NCBI GenBank assembly: GCA_902729315.2
Contig: LR746269.1
Location: forward strand, 67,001-131,000
From: Spirodela intermedia
Lineage: Eukaryota > Streptophyta > Magnoliopsida > Alismatales > Araceae
DNA length: 64,000 nt
Direction: 5' to 3'
The notes under the pieces were generated by a model that saw nothing but the letters and a program-made list of their open reading frames with translations, had not been told where the DNA came from and searched no databases. Of the stretch, positions 1-12,395 are shown piece by piece. A program made the position numbers and the translations under genes. Numbering within the stretch: the stretch's first letter is position 1; each line of letters starts with the position of its first letter.

Positions 1-2482
1 TAGGCGTGCTTCATACGCAGCCCCCTGTCCCGTCCCATTTTGTTGCTCAGATGGCACCACATGTTCCTCTCTGGCGTCCACGGCCTCATCTGATTTGCCA
101 GCTTTCTGGAGCTCGTCTGACCCATTCTCCTCGACGCGGGCGTGTGGCTCCTCCAAAATCTCAGCGTCGTCGTGCGCCTTCCCTTCCGCCATAATCTCCT
201 GGGGAGGAGAAGCGATGGATTCAGAGACGTCTAATCGACCCCCAGCACCCACGGGTGCGCCAGAGGCTTCAATCCCAGATCTCTCTTTGACGTCCTCTTT
301 CTTGCCTTCCGAAGCATCTTTTGGTGGGGCTGAACCTGGCTCCTCACCCACTTCCACAGTTTGGTCCTTTTCTGATCCGTCCTCTTTTTCCTCTGCATGG
401 CCCTTGCTGGTCGCTCCCAAATCTGTATCAGGAGCCTGCTTCTCCGGCGTTCCTTCTGAAACGACTTTGGCCCCGCCAGTATCTCTCTTTGGGCCCGATA
501 ATTTCTTAGCCCGTTTCTTCTTGGGCTCCACTTCTGTAGGGGGGGCTGCTTTCAGCCTTTCGCTGATCCTTGCAGATCTCCGGGGGTTCTCTCCAGTTCC
601 CCAGTCAAATATCGAAATCGCAGGTCCACCAGGATGCGATTTCAGATACTCGACGAGCTGCCCTCTGTTGTTTATTTCCTCTCCAGTAGGTGCGATGAAA
701 ACAGCTTCGTTCCTTTTCAGCGTCCCTCCCCGGCCGGGAGCAATCTGCACCAGCAATGAAAAGGAATCTCGTAAAAATTCGCGCGAGCGGATGTCATGCG
801 GATGTTAGGCATAATCCCCGTCCACGAGAGGAGATTGGACCGTCCTACATAAAGATTTGCATAGGTCATTGCCAGCCCAGTCGGTCGAGGGCAAATATTA
901 ACACTAGCCTACATCATAGTGCACGTTTTTTAATACAGTGGACACGCAAACATTTTTGTGCAATTTTGTGGCACCCTCCCTCTCCTTCTCCACAACGCTC
1001 TTCCTGTTCCTTATCTCATGTGTGTACGACCACGGCATGTCTGGATAGAAGATTCCCCACCCAGAAAGGCACAGTCGATTAAAAGGGATCTTGTGCTGAA
1101 ATCGAAGGACAAGACTCCTAAAAAGCAGGAGACGCATACTCATACGTCAACTGGATCCGGGTCAGCCTTCCCACGTTCGAATTGCGTCGGGATAATCTAA
1201 TCCACCTGCTGACTAACAGGCTCCCGTCCTCACACGAATTCACCCCCAAGGTGCCAACCCATATCGATTTTAGGTTTCTTTTTCGTACCTAAGAGCCTCA
1301 GAACATAGCAATAATCCAACAGAAAAGGTCCGCAAAATGGGTACTGTAAATCGATAACCAGAGTAACCAGGTTCATCCACATATACTAGATTTGTGGTAC
1401 CCTAGATATCAACTTCACATTAGCATCGAGACTGCCTATCACAGTCACGGAATGAAAAGCCGGTAGTGACAAAACAAACAAAAAAGAAGACGACAGGTTT
1501 ATGATCGCCTTTAAAATGATACTGAGAGGCATAAAGCATGACGGGAATTAATTCAGATCGGGCACTTACAAGATTCAGGTGAAAAAAAAAGAAATCTGTA
1601 AAGAGCAAAATTGGTGTACGAGACTTGCCAGAAAACAAATCAGAAAACCGGAACAACCAAGCAGGGACTGATCTTCTTCTGTACACAGTACCATGTGCAT
1701 AGTCCAGGCAACGACTTTTTGGGTTTGGTGTCCTGATTGCTCGTATGGTTGCTTCAACCTATCACCGCGGTAGAACCTTTTCCCACAAGATACAATATGA
1801 TTTTTCCCTCTTCCCACCGTCCACAAGAAACTGAAGACAAGCTACAGGTAAAGGGTGAAGTGAGAACCCGGGACGAGCTCAAAGAAACAGAGCTAAGGCG
1901 GCGGCCTCTCGCTGCTGTGGAAAACAAGCGAAATGAGAGAGACGCGGGCTTCGTTGGGCGGGGGGGTGTGGGGGTTCTTCTTCTAACCGGAACAGCTGAA
2001 GTTCTTCACAGTTCAACAATCCGCAGGAAGAAAAAGACCCCGACAAAACAAAAGGAGGGAGAGCCCCAATCTACCGTAGATAGTTTGAGACAAGAAACAG
2101 GCACGAACAACGGCAGGGAAGGAGTTGGTTGACCTCAAGTGTGATTCGTCGCAAGGAGCTGCCAGGAAGGATCTCCGCAACTGAAGTTTTGAATTTGAAC
2201 AGACAAATAGGGAGCGAGTGAGTTTGAAGAGCTAACCAGAGGGGTTGAAAGGCAGTCAGTTGAAGCACACTGATCAAGGCTTCCCGCAGAAGAAATAGGT
2301 CAGCTTCCCTTCTTTTTCCTCTTCCTCTCATACCCTCTGGGATGGCACCACCTCGCTAGGAGATAGTAAGGAACTCGAGGGAGGAGGCGCGTTACCTTCT
2401 TCTTCCAGCCGGAAGGCGCAGGTGGCTCGACGGAGACGACCTCGGCATCAGTGGCTCCTTCAACCAGATCCCTAACCTCCAT
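1..2482 (-). CDS. MBD11-like: Methyl-CpG-binding domain protein, MBD10/MBD11-like (3' end off window)
   Basis: Nuclear chromatin protein of the plant MBD10/MBD11 group. Two exons are visible. Exon 1 is 2482-2396 (29 codons, ATG at 2482-2480) and ends in the conserved [10 protein letters not shown] with donor AAG|GTAACG. Exon 2 starts at 744 after ...GGTGCAG and stays open to base 1 (248 codons). The join is phase 0. The MBD fold spans roughly residues 20-90: [28 protein letters not shown], then [17 protein letters not shown], a highly characteristic signature of this subfamily. After it comes a long acidic, low-complexity Lys/Glu/Ser tail, as in the family; no stop codon is in the window. Plant MBD10/11 proteins lack some methyl-CpG contact residues of mammalian MBDs, so binding to methylated DNA should not be assumed. 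Intron 1 is 1651 bp. Confidence 0.9.
745..2395 (-). other. Long intron 1 of the MBD gene
   Basis: Sequence between the two MBD exons. It starts with GTAACG and ends with a pyrimidine-rich tract and CAG on the minus strand. I see no coding similarity or repeat structure inside it beyond short homopolymers. The exact ends are 2395 (donor side) and 745 (acceptor side). Confidence 0.75.
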
Positions 2483-4083
2483 AGCGCAAGAGGACTCTCT
2501 ACGCCTTCAGATGATAACGATGAAAAGAGCGAGAGCGAGGACTAGGCCTCACCCAAACAAAACTGAGCGGGAACCGCCAGAAACACGGAATTCAGAAGTA
2601 CGAGCGGGCTGAACGGGAGAAGGGCTGGATAGAGAGCGAGAGAGACAGCCGCGTCAACAACTAGCGGCAACAACGAGGAGCACGGCCGACACGCGGCGGC
2701 AATTGGCTGTGATGAGGTGGTAACGCTGACGCAAATGCATCTTCGTCTTATCCAATCTATAGCCAAAATCGACTGGAGATCCGCTCGGGACGCACGTGGT
2801 GAGTAAACGTCAAATATTATCCCTAGAAATACTCTGCTGAGATATTTACCGACACTTAGTCCTCGGCAGAGCGAGGGGCTGCTAGACCTCCCGGACCGAA
2901 CCACGTCGAGACCGGAAACTAGCTCGGTCACAACCAAACACGGACGAAGTCGGTCTGCGCCAGTGTGGTCACCGCCGCACCCCCACCGCCATTTGAATAT
3001 AAGGATCTGCTGGTTCCAAATGTCGCCATCTAAACGCAAAGGGCCAAATGAAGGCCATGCCGCCGAATTCCCTTTTACTTGTCCGCGATTGCAGTATAAT
3101 GTTAGGTCTCTCTGAACTTCAAGCGAAGATTGTTCTCCGCATATATGTTAGAAGGTCTCCAAATTTTTCATTTTTTTGATTTATTTTGAAATCATATGCC
3201 CACCCCAACACTTAGATTGGGTGAGAGACCGTCTAATTCAGTCAGAGAGAGAGAAAGAGACAGACAGACAGAGAGAGAGCAATAGGCCAACCCCAATACT
3301 GTACCCCCTGGTAACCCCTGATTGAACTTAGTGCATACAATGTTTGTGCAAATGTCCCTTCTATGAAAACTAGTCTTCATTGCGATGTGCCGAGGGGGAG
3401 AGTTGCTGCTTTACGAGTGGGCAAGGGGCCGTGACTACTTATCACATGATAGGCTCAAAATATTTATGCTTTCTTTGCTGTCAGCCTTGATCGTTGCTAT
3501 AACCGACATCGAGCATCCTTCACCTCTATAGAAGTCCACTTTAGCACAAGGGGCGGATATTCTTCTTTCCCAAAAATACACTTCGAGAGTAACATTCTTC
3601 TACGACTGCGATTCTCTTCCTTTCATATGAACACACCCTAATGGGCCTAAGTGGACCCTCCAGAGTCTCACCTTCCTAAAGTGGACCCTTTCCAAGCAGC
3701 CCACCTGCCCAATGTGCCAAGATCTCAATAGGCATGAAACTTGTTCAAAGATCGCATGGAACCGTATCCACGCACTGCGTAGTGGGGCTCATGGCTCTCT
3801 AGGCACACCCTTGAACCTCTCTCCAAGGCTCATAGAAGCGCCAAGACCACTTGGCCACTTTTGTACATCTTGTGTTATCATCACACACCTTCAAATTTGC
3901 ACTGTTTGTCTTCCACCGTGCCTCCACATACTACATCACATTGCACTATACAGTACACATCCACACATTCATCCTCTGAGTCATGTATGTCATGTTATTC
4001 TATAACATACCATGCTGCAAGTGAGCCTCTTGAACTGCCCAACTCAACAAATCCATTTGATCTTTTTAAATAAGCGATGATGC
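2483..4083. other. Intergenic: MBD promoter side and AT-rich flank of the retrotransposon
   Basis: About 1.6 kb with no gene I can support. The part near 2483-3050 is moderately GC-rich and is the presumed MBD promoter and 5' leader. A GA-rich tract lies at about 3241-3285. From about 3050 onward the sequence is AT-rich and runs up to the 5' LTR at 4084. Open frames here have no recognisable protein similarity. Confidence 0.5.
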
Positions 4084-4530
4084 TGTTGAAATTAATCTTA
4101 ATATGGACAATTATATATATAAATTTTATATTATAGGGTTATCATTGAATTAATCCCACTTAAAAATATTCATTGGAGTTTAAGTATTTAGGATTACGAC
4201 CTCACTCGTAAGTATGGACATAAATTTAAGTATAAATGTGTAGAGACTGTCTTATTTTAATTTTATGATGAGTTAAATTAGAAAAAGACACTAAGAGGCT
4301 AACCACTTCTTATCTATAAATAAGGGTCATAGTCCTTGAGTCACACATCGTGAGTCACTCTTAGAACATCCCATCTCTCTAGAGCAAGTCATTGGACGAC
4401 TCCCACTGTGTTGATCCAAATGGTCATTCTTGTACTTACGCCTTCATGGATTCAAGTATGGTTTTAATTTATTCTCATTATATTTTGTCATTCTCCATCT
4501 ACATCAACACAAGATCATTCAGATCCAAAA
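4084..4530 (+). repeat. 5' LTR of the copia element
   Basis: Direct repeat of 10499-10944. It begins TGTTGAAATT and ends ...CAGATCCA (4527), followed by a few shared bases before the primer-binding site. An internal TATA-like stretch (CTATAAATA) near 4314 is a plausible transcription signal, and the copy in the 3' LTR keeps the same motif. Confidence 0.9.
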
Positions 4531-4531
4531 G

Positions 4532-4545
4532 TGGTATCAGAGCCA
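4532..4545 (+). other. Primer-binding site for initiator Met-tRNA
   Basis: TGGTATCAGAGCCA, the standard plant copia primer-binding site complementary to the 3' end of initiator methionine tRNA. It lies 2-5 bases inside the 5' LTR end. Confidence 0.92.
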
Positions 4546-4639
4546 AATGTGTTGATTTTTGGAGAATGACGTTTGTTCATTGATTTTCGTTTATCATGGT
4601 ATCATTTTTTGATGCCTTGTCTTGAGAATGGATTCAGGC

Positions 4640-5480
4640 GTCCATTGTGGAAATCATAAGGTTTCGACCTTACCATAGACGGATTAATGGGTTGTACAGG
4701 CCGTTCAGATGGTCTGTCGACTCTTCTTCTTTCCCTGTAGAGGAGGGAGCGGTGGTTTCCGCACACCTTTCTTCCTCTCCTTTCTCGAAGGAAGATTTCC
4801 ATTTGGAAATCATGGGCTGTAGGAGGGGCCCAAGCATTTCCCTTTCCCCTTTCCGTCGTCAGATGGGAGGCTGGAGAGCGGTGGACGGCGCTTCCGGAAG
4901 GCATGGATGCCAGAGGGCTCCGGAAGGCGAAGAAGAGGCGCAGGCCGGCGCCGGAGGATTCCGAAAGGACCTGCCGGAGGTAGAGGGCTCTGGCGGCTTC
5001 GCATGCCCCCAATCACATTTGTTCTCCTCTTCCTCTCGCCAAAGGATGGTTTCCGTGTCTTCCGAAAATCGGCAGGAATGAGGAGGACGTGGAGGGGAGG
5101 GGCGAACGATGCGGTTCCGTTTTTCGAATGGGAGGCCATTTTTGGGCCGACCCATTCCCAGCACTAATTTTTTCTCCCTTCGTGCGATGGTTCGTGTGCC
5201 GCTCCGCCACGTGAAACAGCCGCACCATTTTTGGTGTGTGTCGGACGGGAACCGTCACGCGGTGGTTTCTACACTGCTCGCGCCGGTTCATGTCTGCAGC
5301 TCAGCTCGCGCCAGTTCAGGTCCATGGCTCGGCTCGCACTAGTTCGGTTCCGCGGCTCGACTTGCACCGGTTCCATTACGTGGCTCGGCTCACGCCGGTT
5401 CGGGTGGTTGGCTTAGCACAAGTTGGATAGCCAGACGGCGCGCCGGCTTGGCACAAGTCGATCCAATTAGGTGACGCGTT
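4640..5480 (+). repeat. GC-rich leader segment of the copia element with 28-bp tandem repeat
   Basis: This segment is clearly richer in G+C than the LTRs and gag-pol around it. Five degenerate 28-bp copies run at 5277-5304, 5305-5332, 5333-5360, 5361-5388 and 5389-5416. Each starts with a variant of CTCGCGCCGGTTC followed by 15 more variable bases that usually end in GGCTCG(G/A). Open frames exist on both strands but none resembles a known protein. It may be native leader, captured host DNA or a nested insertion; the sequence alone does not decide. Confidence 0.7.
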
Positions 5481-6150
5481 AGTCTACAATGATGATGTCA
5501 TGATGATGATGTTAGCATTTGGTTTGCTGATGTCATGCCCATAAAATAATTTATTTCGGACGTCATTTTATTTCTGAAATATTATTGACGATTTTATTTC
5601 AGAATTTTTTTTTATAGAGATATTTGATATTTTCAATATTTATGTTTACATTGAGTATGGTTAAATGTCAAATAACTATTATGATTCAAATTTTGGTACA
5701 TGTTTGATATTTTAGAATTATTAGTTGAAGCAACATCCTACCAAAGTAGGCTCTCTTGTGCATATTAATTTTTCTAATATATGAGATATTGTGTATGTGA
5801 TTTTGTGGATACTAATTAGCCCAAAGGAATGTTTAGTATTTTATAAATTACATACATTTGTGATAACAAATATATGACAATTATTTGGTATTTTTATATG
5901 AATAATAAGTCAGTTCAAAGAAAAGCTTATTATTTGACATTAACTTATTGTAAATATTTATTTGTCACACCAAGATATTACTTACAATTAATATTGTTGT
6001 CCAAAGACAAAGTATTAATGTTGCTTTCAATATCTTGTGATAGAAAGTACGGTTATTTGAAAATCAAATTACTTATGTGAGCTTTATATTATTCTTTGTA
6101 CAATTTCAAGTTCTGTTTCTACTATTTCTACTTAAATAAATTCTATTCTT

Positions 6151-9100
6151 ATGTTAAATGACACTAACTTCAAAGCATGGAAAGAGAATGTTATGATAGT
6201 TCTCAATTGTATAGATCTAGACATTATATTAAGAGAAAATCTTCTTACAATATTTCATGAGGATAAGAAAGATATGGATAAGTGGGACTGATCGAATCGC
6301 ATGAGTCTTATGATCATGAAGCATGTTGTTCTAGAAGCCTTAAGGGACACTTTGTTTGAAGAGGCCACTATAACAAGAATTTTTCTTGAATAACTTAAGA
6401 AAAAGTTTGTTAAGAACGATAAGGTCAAAACAAGTATAATCTTAGCAAAACTTATCTCTATGAAGTATAAAGGCAAATAAAATATAAGAGAGTATATTGT
6501 CGAGATGTCTCATCTTGCATCAAAACTAAAGGTAGTAAAGTTAAAGCTATTGGAAGATTTGCTTGTGGATTTAGTTTTGATTTCTCTTCCTTCACAATTC
6601 AATCAATTTAAAGTGAGCTATAATTGTCAAAGGGACAAATGATCCCTAAATGAGCTCATATCACATTGTGTGCAAGAAGAAAAAATGTTGAAGCAAAATA
6701 GGTATGAGAGTGCTCATTTAGCCATGACTTCTAAAAATAAAATCAAGAAAAGACCTATGGTCAATGAAGCTATAGGCAGACCATCACTAAAGAAATAACA
6801 AATGAAGTAAGATAAAGAATCTACTTAGTTCTTTTGCAAGCATGGTGGCCACATGAAGAAGGATTGTACCAAATATCATACTTGGTATACAAAGAAAAGT
6901 GACCTTCTTACTTTGATTTGTTTAGAAGTTAATTTAGCTTCTATATCCTTACACACATAATGGATAGATTATGGTGTTACTATTCACATAAGTGTGTCTA
7001 TGCAAGGTTGTTTCCATTATCGTCAGCCAATTGATGATGAAAGATACATCTATTCATGTGATAGCAATATAGTAGTAGTGGAAGCAATAGGGACCTTTAG
7101 GTTATTGTTAAAGATTGGACATTATTTAGATTTAATTGAGACTTATGTTGTACCGTCTCTTAGACAGAACTTGATTTCTATTTCAAATTTAGACAAATTT
7201 AGTTATAATTATCTATGTAGAAATGAAAATTTTAGTTTCTTTGATAATTCAAATCGTATTAGTATTGGTACTTTATCAAGTCATGATACCCTATACTTTC
7301 TTGACATAATGGTCCCTACTAATAAAATCTGGTAAATCAGTTCAAAGAGTACAAAAAAGAAATTAATCAATGAGAATTCCGCTTCATTATGGCACACGAG
7401 ATTAGGTCATATCTCTAAAAAGAGAATTGATCGACTCTTGTTTGATGAAATTTTTGATCCACTTGATTATAAAGATTTCGACACTTATGTCGAATGTATC
7501 AAGGAGAAAACAACAAACATATAGAAAATAAGTGTCAATCGAGTTTCAGATGTCTTAGAATTAATACATACAGATATTTGTGGACCATTTCCTATAGTCT
7601 TTTGGAATGATTAATAATAATTTATTATATTCATATACGATTATTTTTGATTTGATTACTTGTATTTTATTCATGAGAAATCTCAATCACTAAATGTGTT
7701 CAAGAAATATAAGATCGAAGTTTAGAATCAACTCAACAAACAAATTAAGGTCATCACATTAGACTATGATGGTGAATACTATGATAGATATGATGAATCA
7801 AATGAACAACATTTAAGACTTTTCACTAAATTTCTAGAGGAGTGTAGCATCGTCCCACAATACACCATGTCAGGATCCCCTAGCATGAATGATGTTGTTG
7901 AACGACCAAATAGAACACTTAAAAATATGGTAAAGAGTATGATTAGTCAATCCATCCTGCCAAGTAACCTCTAGGGAGAAGCACTAAAGACTGCAACTTA
8001 TTTGTTTAATCAGGTTCCAACTAAGGCAATTGTTAAAACTCTTTATGAGCTTTGGACGAGTAATAAGTCTAGTTTAAAATATTTACATATTTGGTTTTGT
8101 TTGACAGATGCAAGACCTTACAGACCTAATGAAAGAAAACTTGACTCTAAAACAATTAGTTGCTACTTTGTTGGATACCCAACAAGGTTTAAGGGGTATA
8201 AGTTTTATAATCCCACTACTAAAGTTATTTTTAAGTTGAGAAATACTTGTTTCTTTGAGAAAACTTGTTTCTTTTGAAGAAGAATATGTAAATATTTCTT
8301 CTATTGCTATTAACAATGATCTTGATGACGTCATCTTGACTACCATTGATCAAGAAACAACTTCAGATCAAAATAATATCACCATGCCTCTTACTTCAAA
8401 ATAATAAACTCAACATACTCAAGAACCAGTGTCATTAAGAAGATCCACTAGAGAGAGGAGGAATATGACTTTGTATTAATATATTGTATTTCTTTTAAAA
8501 CATGAGGCTGACATTAGAGTGATGGAAGATGATCCTATCAAATTTCATCAAGTCATGCAAAGTTCTAATTCTCATAAGTGGATCGATGCCATGAATGAAG
8601 AGATTAAATCCATGAAGGACAATAATGTATGAGATCTTGTCTCATTACCCAAAGGTACAAAGCCTATTAGTTGTAAATGGATATTTAAAATCAAAAAGGG
8701 TTCGAAAGGTAATGTGGAAAGATATCAAGCTTGTCTTGATGCTAAGGGATTCACTCAAAGAGAAGGCATCGATTATATAGAGACTTTCTCTCCGATTTCA
8801 TCAAAAGACTCTTTTAAAATAATAATGGCACTAGTAGCTCATTTTGATCTTGAGCTACATTAGATGGATGTAAAGACTGCATTTCTCAATGGTGACATTG
8901 ATGAAACGATATATATGGTGCAATCAAAAAACTATGTCTAGAGGCCCAAAAAAATTGACATGTAAATTAAAGAAGTCCATCTATAGATTAAAATAAGCTT
9001 TTTGTCACAAATTTCATCAAGTTATCATTTTATCTGATTTTGAGATGAATATGAGTAATGAATGTGTATATCATAAGTTCAGTGAGAGTAAACATATATT

Positions 9101-10095
9101 CCTAATTTTATCTATCAATGACATATTACCTACTAGTAATGATATAGGCTTACTTTATAACACCAAAAGTTTTTTGTCAAGGAAGTTTGAGGTGAAAGAT
9201 CTCAGTAAAGCCTCTTATGTATTGGGCATTGAGATATACCGAGATCAACCTCAAAATATCATGGGATTGTCACAAAAGAGCTATATTGAGAAAGTCCTTG
9301 CAAGATTTGATATATAAGAATGTAAACCTTATGATACTTCTATTAATAAAAGAGACAAGTTTAGTCTCAATCATTACCTTATAAATGATTATGAGGCTAA
9401 AGAGATACAAAAGATTCCTTATGCATCAGACATAGGAAGTCTTATATATGCTCAAGTATGTACGCATCTAAATATTGCGTACATAATTGGAGTATTAGAC
9501 AAATATTTAAGTAACCCTGATGTGATTTATTAGAAAGCAACCAAACGGGTTATGCAGTATTTGCAAAAGACAAAACACTATATGCTCACATATAAGAAAT
9601 CAGATCATTTGGAGATCATCGAGTATTCAGATTCTAATTTTGCTAGATGTATTGATAGCACACGATCCACTAGGGGTTATATCTCTACTAGCTCGAGGAG
9701 CTATATCATAAAAGAGTGCTAAGAAGACATTCATAGCTTCTTCTACTATGTTAGTAGAGTTTATAACATGTTATGAGGCATCCAATCATGGAATTTGGCT
9801 GAAGAATTTTGTCACAAATTTATAAATTCTAGATAGAATTGAAAGACCATTAAAGTTATTTTGTGACAATAAATCACTCGTTATATTTTCTAATAATAAT
9901 AAGAGTTTGACAAAGTCTAAACATATAGACGTCAAGTTCTTAATTGTTAAGGAAAGAGTTCAAAGTGACCAGATGTCTATTAAGTATATTGGGACAAACT
10001 CCATGATAGTAAATCTAATTACTAAAGGACTGCCACCAAAGGTCTTTCACGAGCATGTTGCTCATATGGATGTAATATCTCATGAGGATCTATAA
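6151..10095 (+). pseudogene. Broken gag-pol polyprotein of the copia element
   Basis: Starts at an ATG at 6151 and ends with a stop near 10095. Order: gag with a zinc-knuckle relic around 6824-6867 (HGGHMKKDC, its first Cys codon lost at a stop); a protease site near 6963-6995 with DYG where DSG/DTG is expected; the GAG-pre-integrase box LWHTRLGHIS near 7390; integrase core from about 7554; reverse transcriptase from about 8570, where the YVDD-type box near 9115 reads SINDIL; RNase H from about 9530. In-frame stops interrupt every domain. The pieces are described only as a relic; no intact enzyme is encoded. Confidence 0.9.
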
Positions 10096-10485
10096 TTTCA
10101 ATAGGAGTTTGTATTTTGATACTCATATAGTTATAGATATATACTTTGGTTATTTCATGCATAAATAAAGTTTACAATTATTTCCACTCTAAATGTGGTT
10201 GTTTGATCTCTATTCAAAATAAGGAGGACTAAGTTAAAAATATATATGTATGAGTCACACTTGATGTAATTTTCATGCTACACATCCATATTTAATTTAT
10301 GTCATTTATTATATCGATATACATGATTATTGTGGGTTCAATCATGTGCAAAATGTGAACGAAAACCTCTTTAGTTCTATATTGATATAATGATATAATT
10401 ATTAGAGATGTCTTTGACAACAATAGCAAAATTTTAAACTCATAAGGTCATAATGTATAATATCAAGTTGTCATATATATTTTGT

Positions 10486-10498
10486 CCAAGTGAAAGAT
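10486..10498 (+). other. Polypurine tract of the copia element
   Basis: CAAGTGAAAGAT directly precedes the TGTTGG start of the 3' LTR. Position and sequence match the copia polypurine tract, although it contains pyrimidines from mutation. Confidence 0.7.
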
Positions 10499-10944
10499 TG
10501 TTGGAATTAATCTTAATATAGATAATTATATATATATATAAATTATATATGATGGGGCTATCATTGAATTAATCTCACTTAAAGTGATTCATTAGAGTTT
10601 AAGTATTTAAGATTACGACCTCACTCGAAAGTATGGGCATAAATATAAATATGTGTAGAGACCAAGTCTTATTCTAATTTTATGATGGGTTAAATTAGAA
10701 AAAGACACAAAGAGGTTAACCACCTCTTGTCTATAAATAGGGGTCATGGTCTTTGGGTTATATATCGTGAGTCACTCTTAGAGCATCTCATCTCTAGAAC
10801 AAGTCATTAGACGACTTTCATGTGCTGATCTAAAAGGCCATCCTCGTACTTGTGCCTTCATGAATTCAGGTATAGTTTTAATCCATTCTCATTATATTTT
10901 GTCGTTCTCCATCTACATCAACACAAGATCATTCAGATCCAATA
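10499..10944 (+). repeat. 3' LTR of the copia element
   Basis: Direct repeat of 4084-4530, starting TGTTGGAATT and ending ...CAGATCCA at 10941. Differences from the 5' LTR are mostly transitions plus several small indels near the AT-rich start. Confidence 0.9.
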
Positions 10945-12395
10945 GATGCCTCACGCCCATTTGGTGTGTAGACTGGTTTTACTCTTGTTTTGGATCATTA
11001 TTCTATCTTTGGGACCAATGACATAAGGAGGAATTGTTCTGAGCCTTCTCAAGTTATTGACATTGTTTTAATAGTTTTTGAATGGACTTATCATGTGTTG
11101 GATGCATGAGTATAATTTTGCTGGCCATTGTTGTACAAAGTGTTGCTTTAGAAATTTTGATGTGGACAAAAAAATTATTGTACCTATGTTATTGTCACAT
11201 GAATGGTTGGATGAAAAACTAAATTATTAGATCTAATCTATTTTCTAAAATTATAGCTTTTGGGTACAAATATATAAAAAGAATCATCTATGAAGAGTTT
11301 CAAACAAAGTCATTTTAGAGAAAAAAATGTAAAAAAGGTCTCGATGAGTCACTCAACAACGAGTGAGTTGAGTTAGCCATTAGTGAGTCAAACTCCAGCG
11401 AAAGAAAAAGAAAGATGCCTGCCCATGAAAGTCAAAAATACTTCCAGCTCACAAGCATCCTCCGGTGTAACATGTTCCTCTTGTGGATCCTATTCATCCT
11501 GATCGTCCCAGGAAAGCACGATAAACCAAGAGGGGGGGGGGGTGTGAATTGGTCTTTTTTTTTTTTTTAAATTATTGTAATGGAATACTTCCACCATTAT
11601 GATTCATAGCATTGGATTGGTTGCTAATTGTATGGTTTAATTTTAGAGTCAATAGTCAAGATAGAATCACTAATTTAGTATTCTTCCTCAGATTTCCCTC
11701 TCCTTCTTGGATAATCTATCACTCTTTTCGATTGAGGTGAATAGCTACCTGACTCACGTTGCTACCTCGCAGACTATATATACTCTACTAGCTCGCTGCA
11801 GCATGGCAAGCAGAGTCCCAGCAATGGCGATGGCAGCAACATCAGCCACAAATGAAGAGCAAAAATATAGCTTCATCAACGACAAAGATATTCAGCTCAC
11901 CAAATTTCGTGATAAAGAAATAAATAATTAACTGGTGTACAAATCAGATTGAACAAATTAAGAGCGTCATGATTTAATGAATGACTCAGGATGAAGACGG
12001 CACCTCGCACAACCACGCATCAGATAACCGAGTTATAACCGCTGGATATTAACCTGGACTAATCAGATCATATCAGTGACAACATTCAGTGTTATTGAAG
12101 GGCGTGCAGTTTCACTGAGGAATCGTTCCAGCAGGTTAAAGTCGACTGATGCCCGGTGCAAAGGATCCAAAGGGCACGCTCGCCCATTTGGGCACAGCAG
12201 ATTGGAGGGCACCAGACATACCAAACCGAATGACTTCGCTGTCGATCTTTCTGTTCAAGAAGAATACAAAATAAACCTATATAATGCATCCCACTTTCAA
12301 ATAGCTTCGGGGAGCTGGGGAGGGACGTTCACTCGATGTGCGGAAGATAAGTTCCTGGAGTGGACGGACCAACGGGCAAAAGGGAAAACCACCCT
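10945..12395. other. Intergenic plus 3' UTR of the DUF3119 gene
   Basis: No gene seen. A G12 run followed by GTGAATTGG and a long T run (11530-11570) resembles a motif often found at the edge of plant copia insertions, so a second small element relic is possible. The stretch next to 12395 is presumed 3' UTR of the minus-strand gene. Confidence 0.45.

Larger units (their letters stand above)
4084..10944 (+). mobile_element. Degenerate full-length Ty1/copia LTR retrotransposon
   Basis: Both LTRs, a primer-binding site, a gag-pol relic and a polypurine tract are present in copia order: gag, protease, integrase, reverse transcriptase, RNase H. The 5' LTR begins TGTTG at 4084 and the 3' LTR at 10499. 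A candidate 5-bp target duplication GATGC is at 4079-4083 and 10945-10949; it sits three bases beyond the CA-ending LTR terminus, so the exact right end (10941 or 10944) is uncertain. The coding region carries many in-frame stops and altered catalytic motifs, and the LTRs differ at roughly 10-15 percent of positions by eye. This is an old, immobile copy. The 1.6 kb leader between the primer-binding site and gag is unusually long and GC-rich. Confidence 0.92.

Noticed and set aside
2542-3039. 165-codon minus-strand open frame next to the MBD gene
   Set aside because: No similarity, and its position matches the MBD promoter; probably chance.
4647-5430. Open frames in the copia leader as a captured gene
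   Set aside because: Frames overlap on both strands without a consistent protein, splice signals or known domain; kept only as a GC-rich repeat segment.
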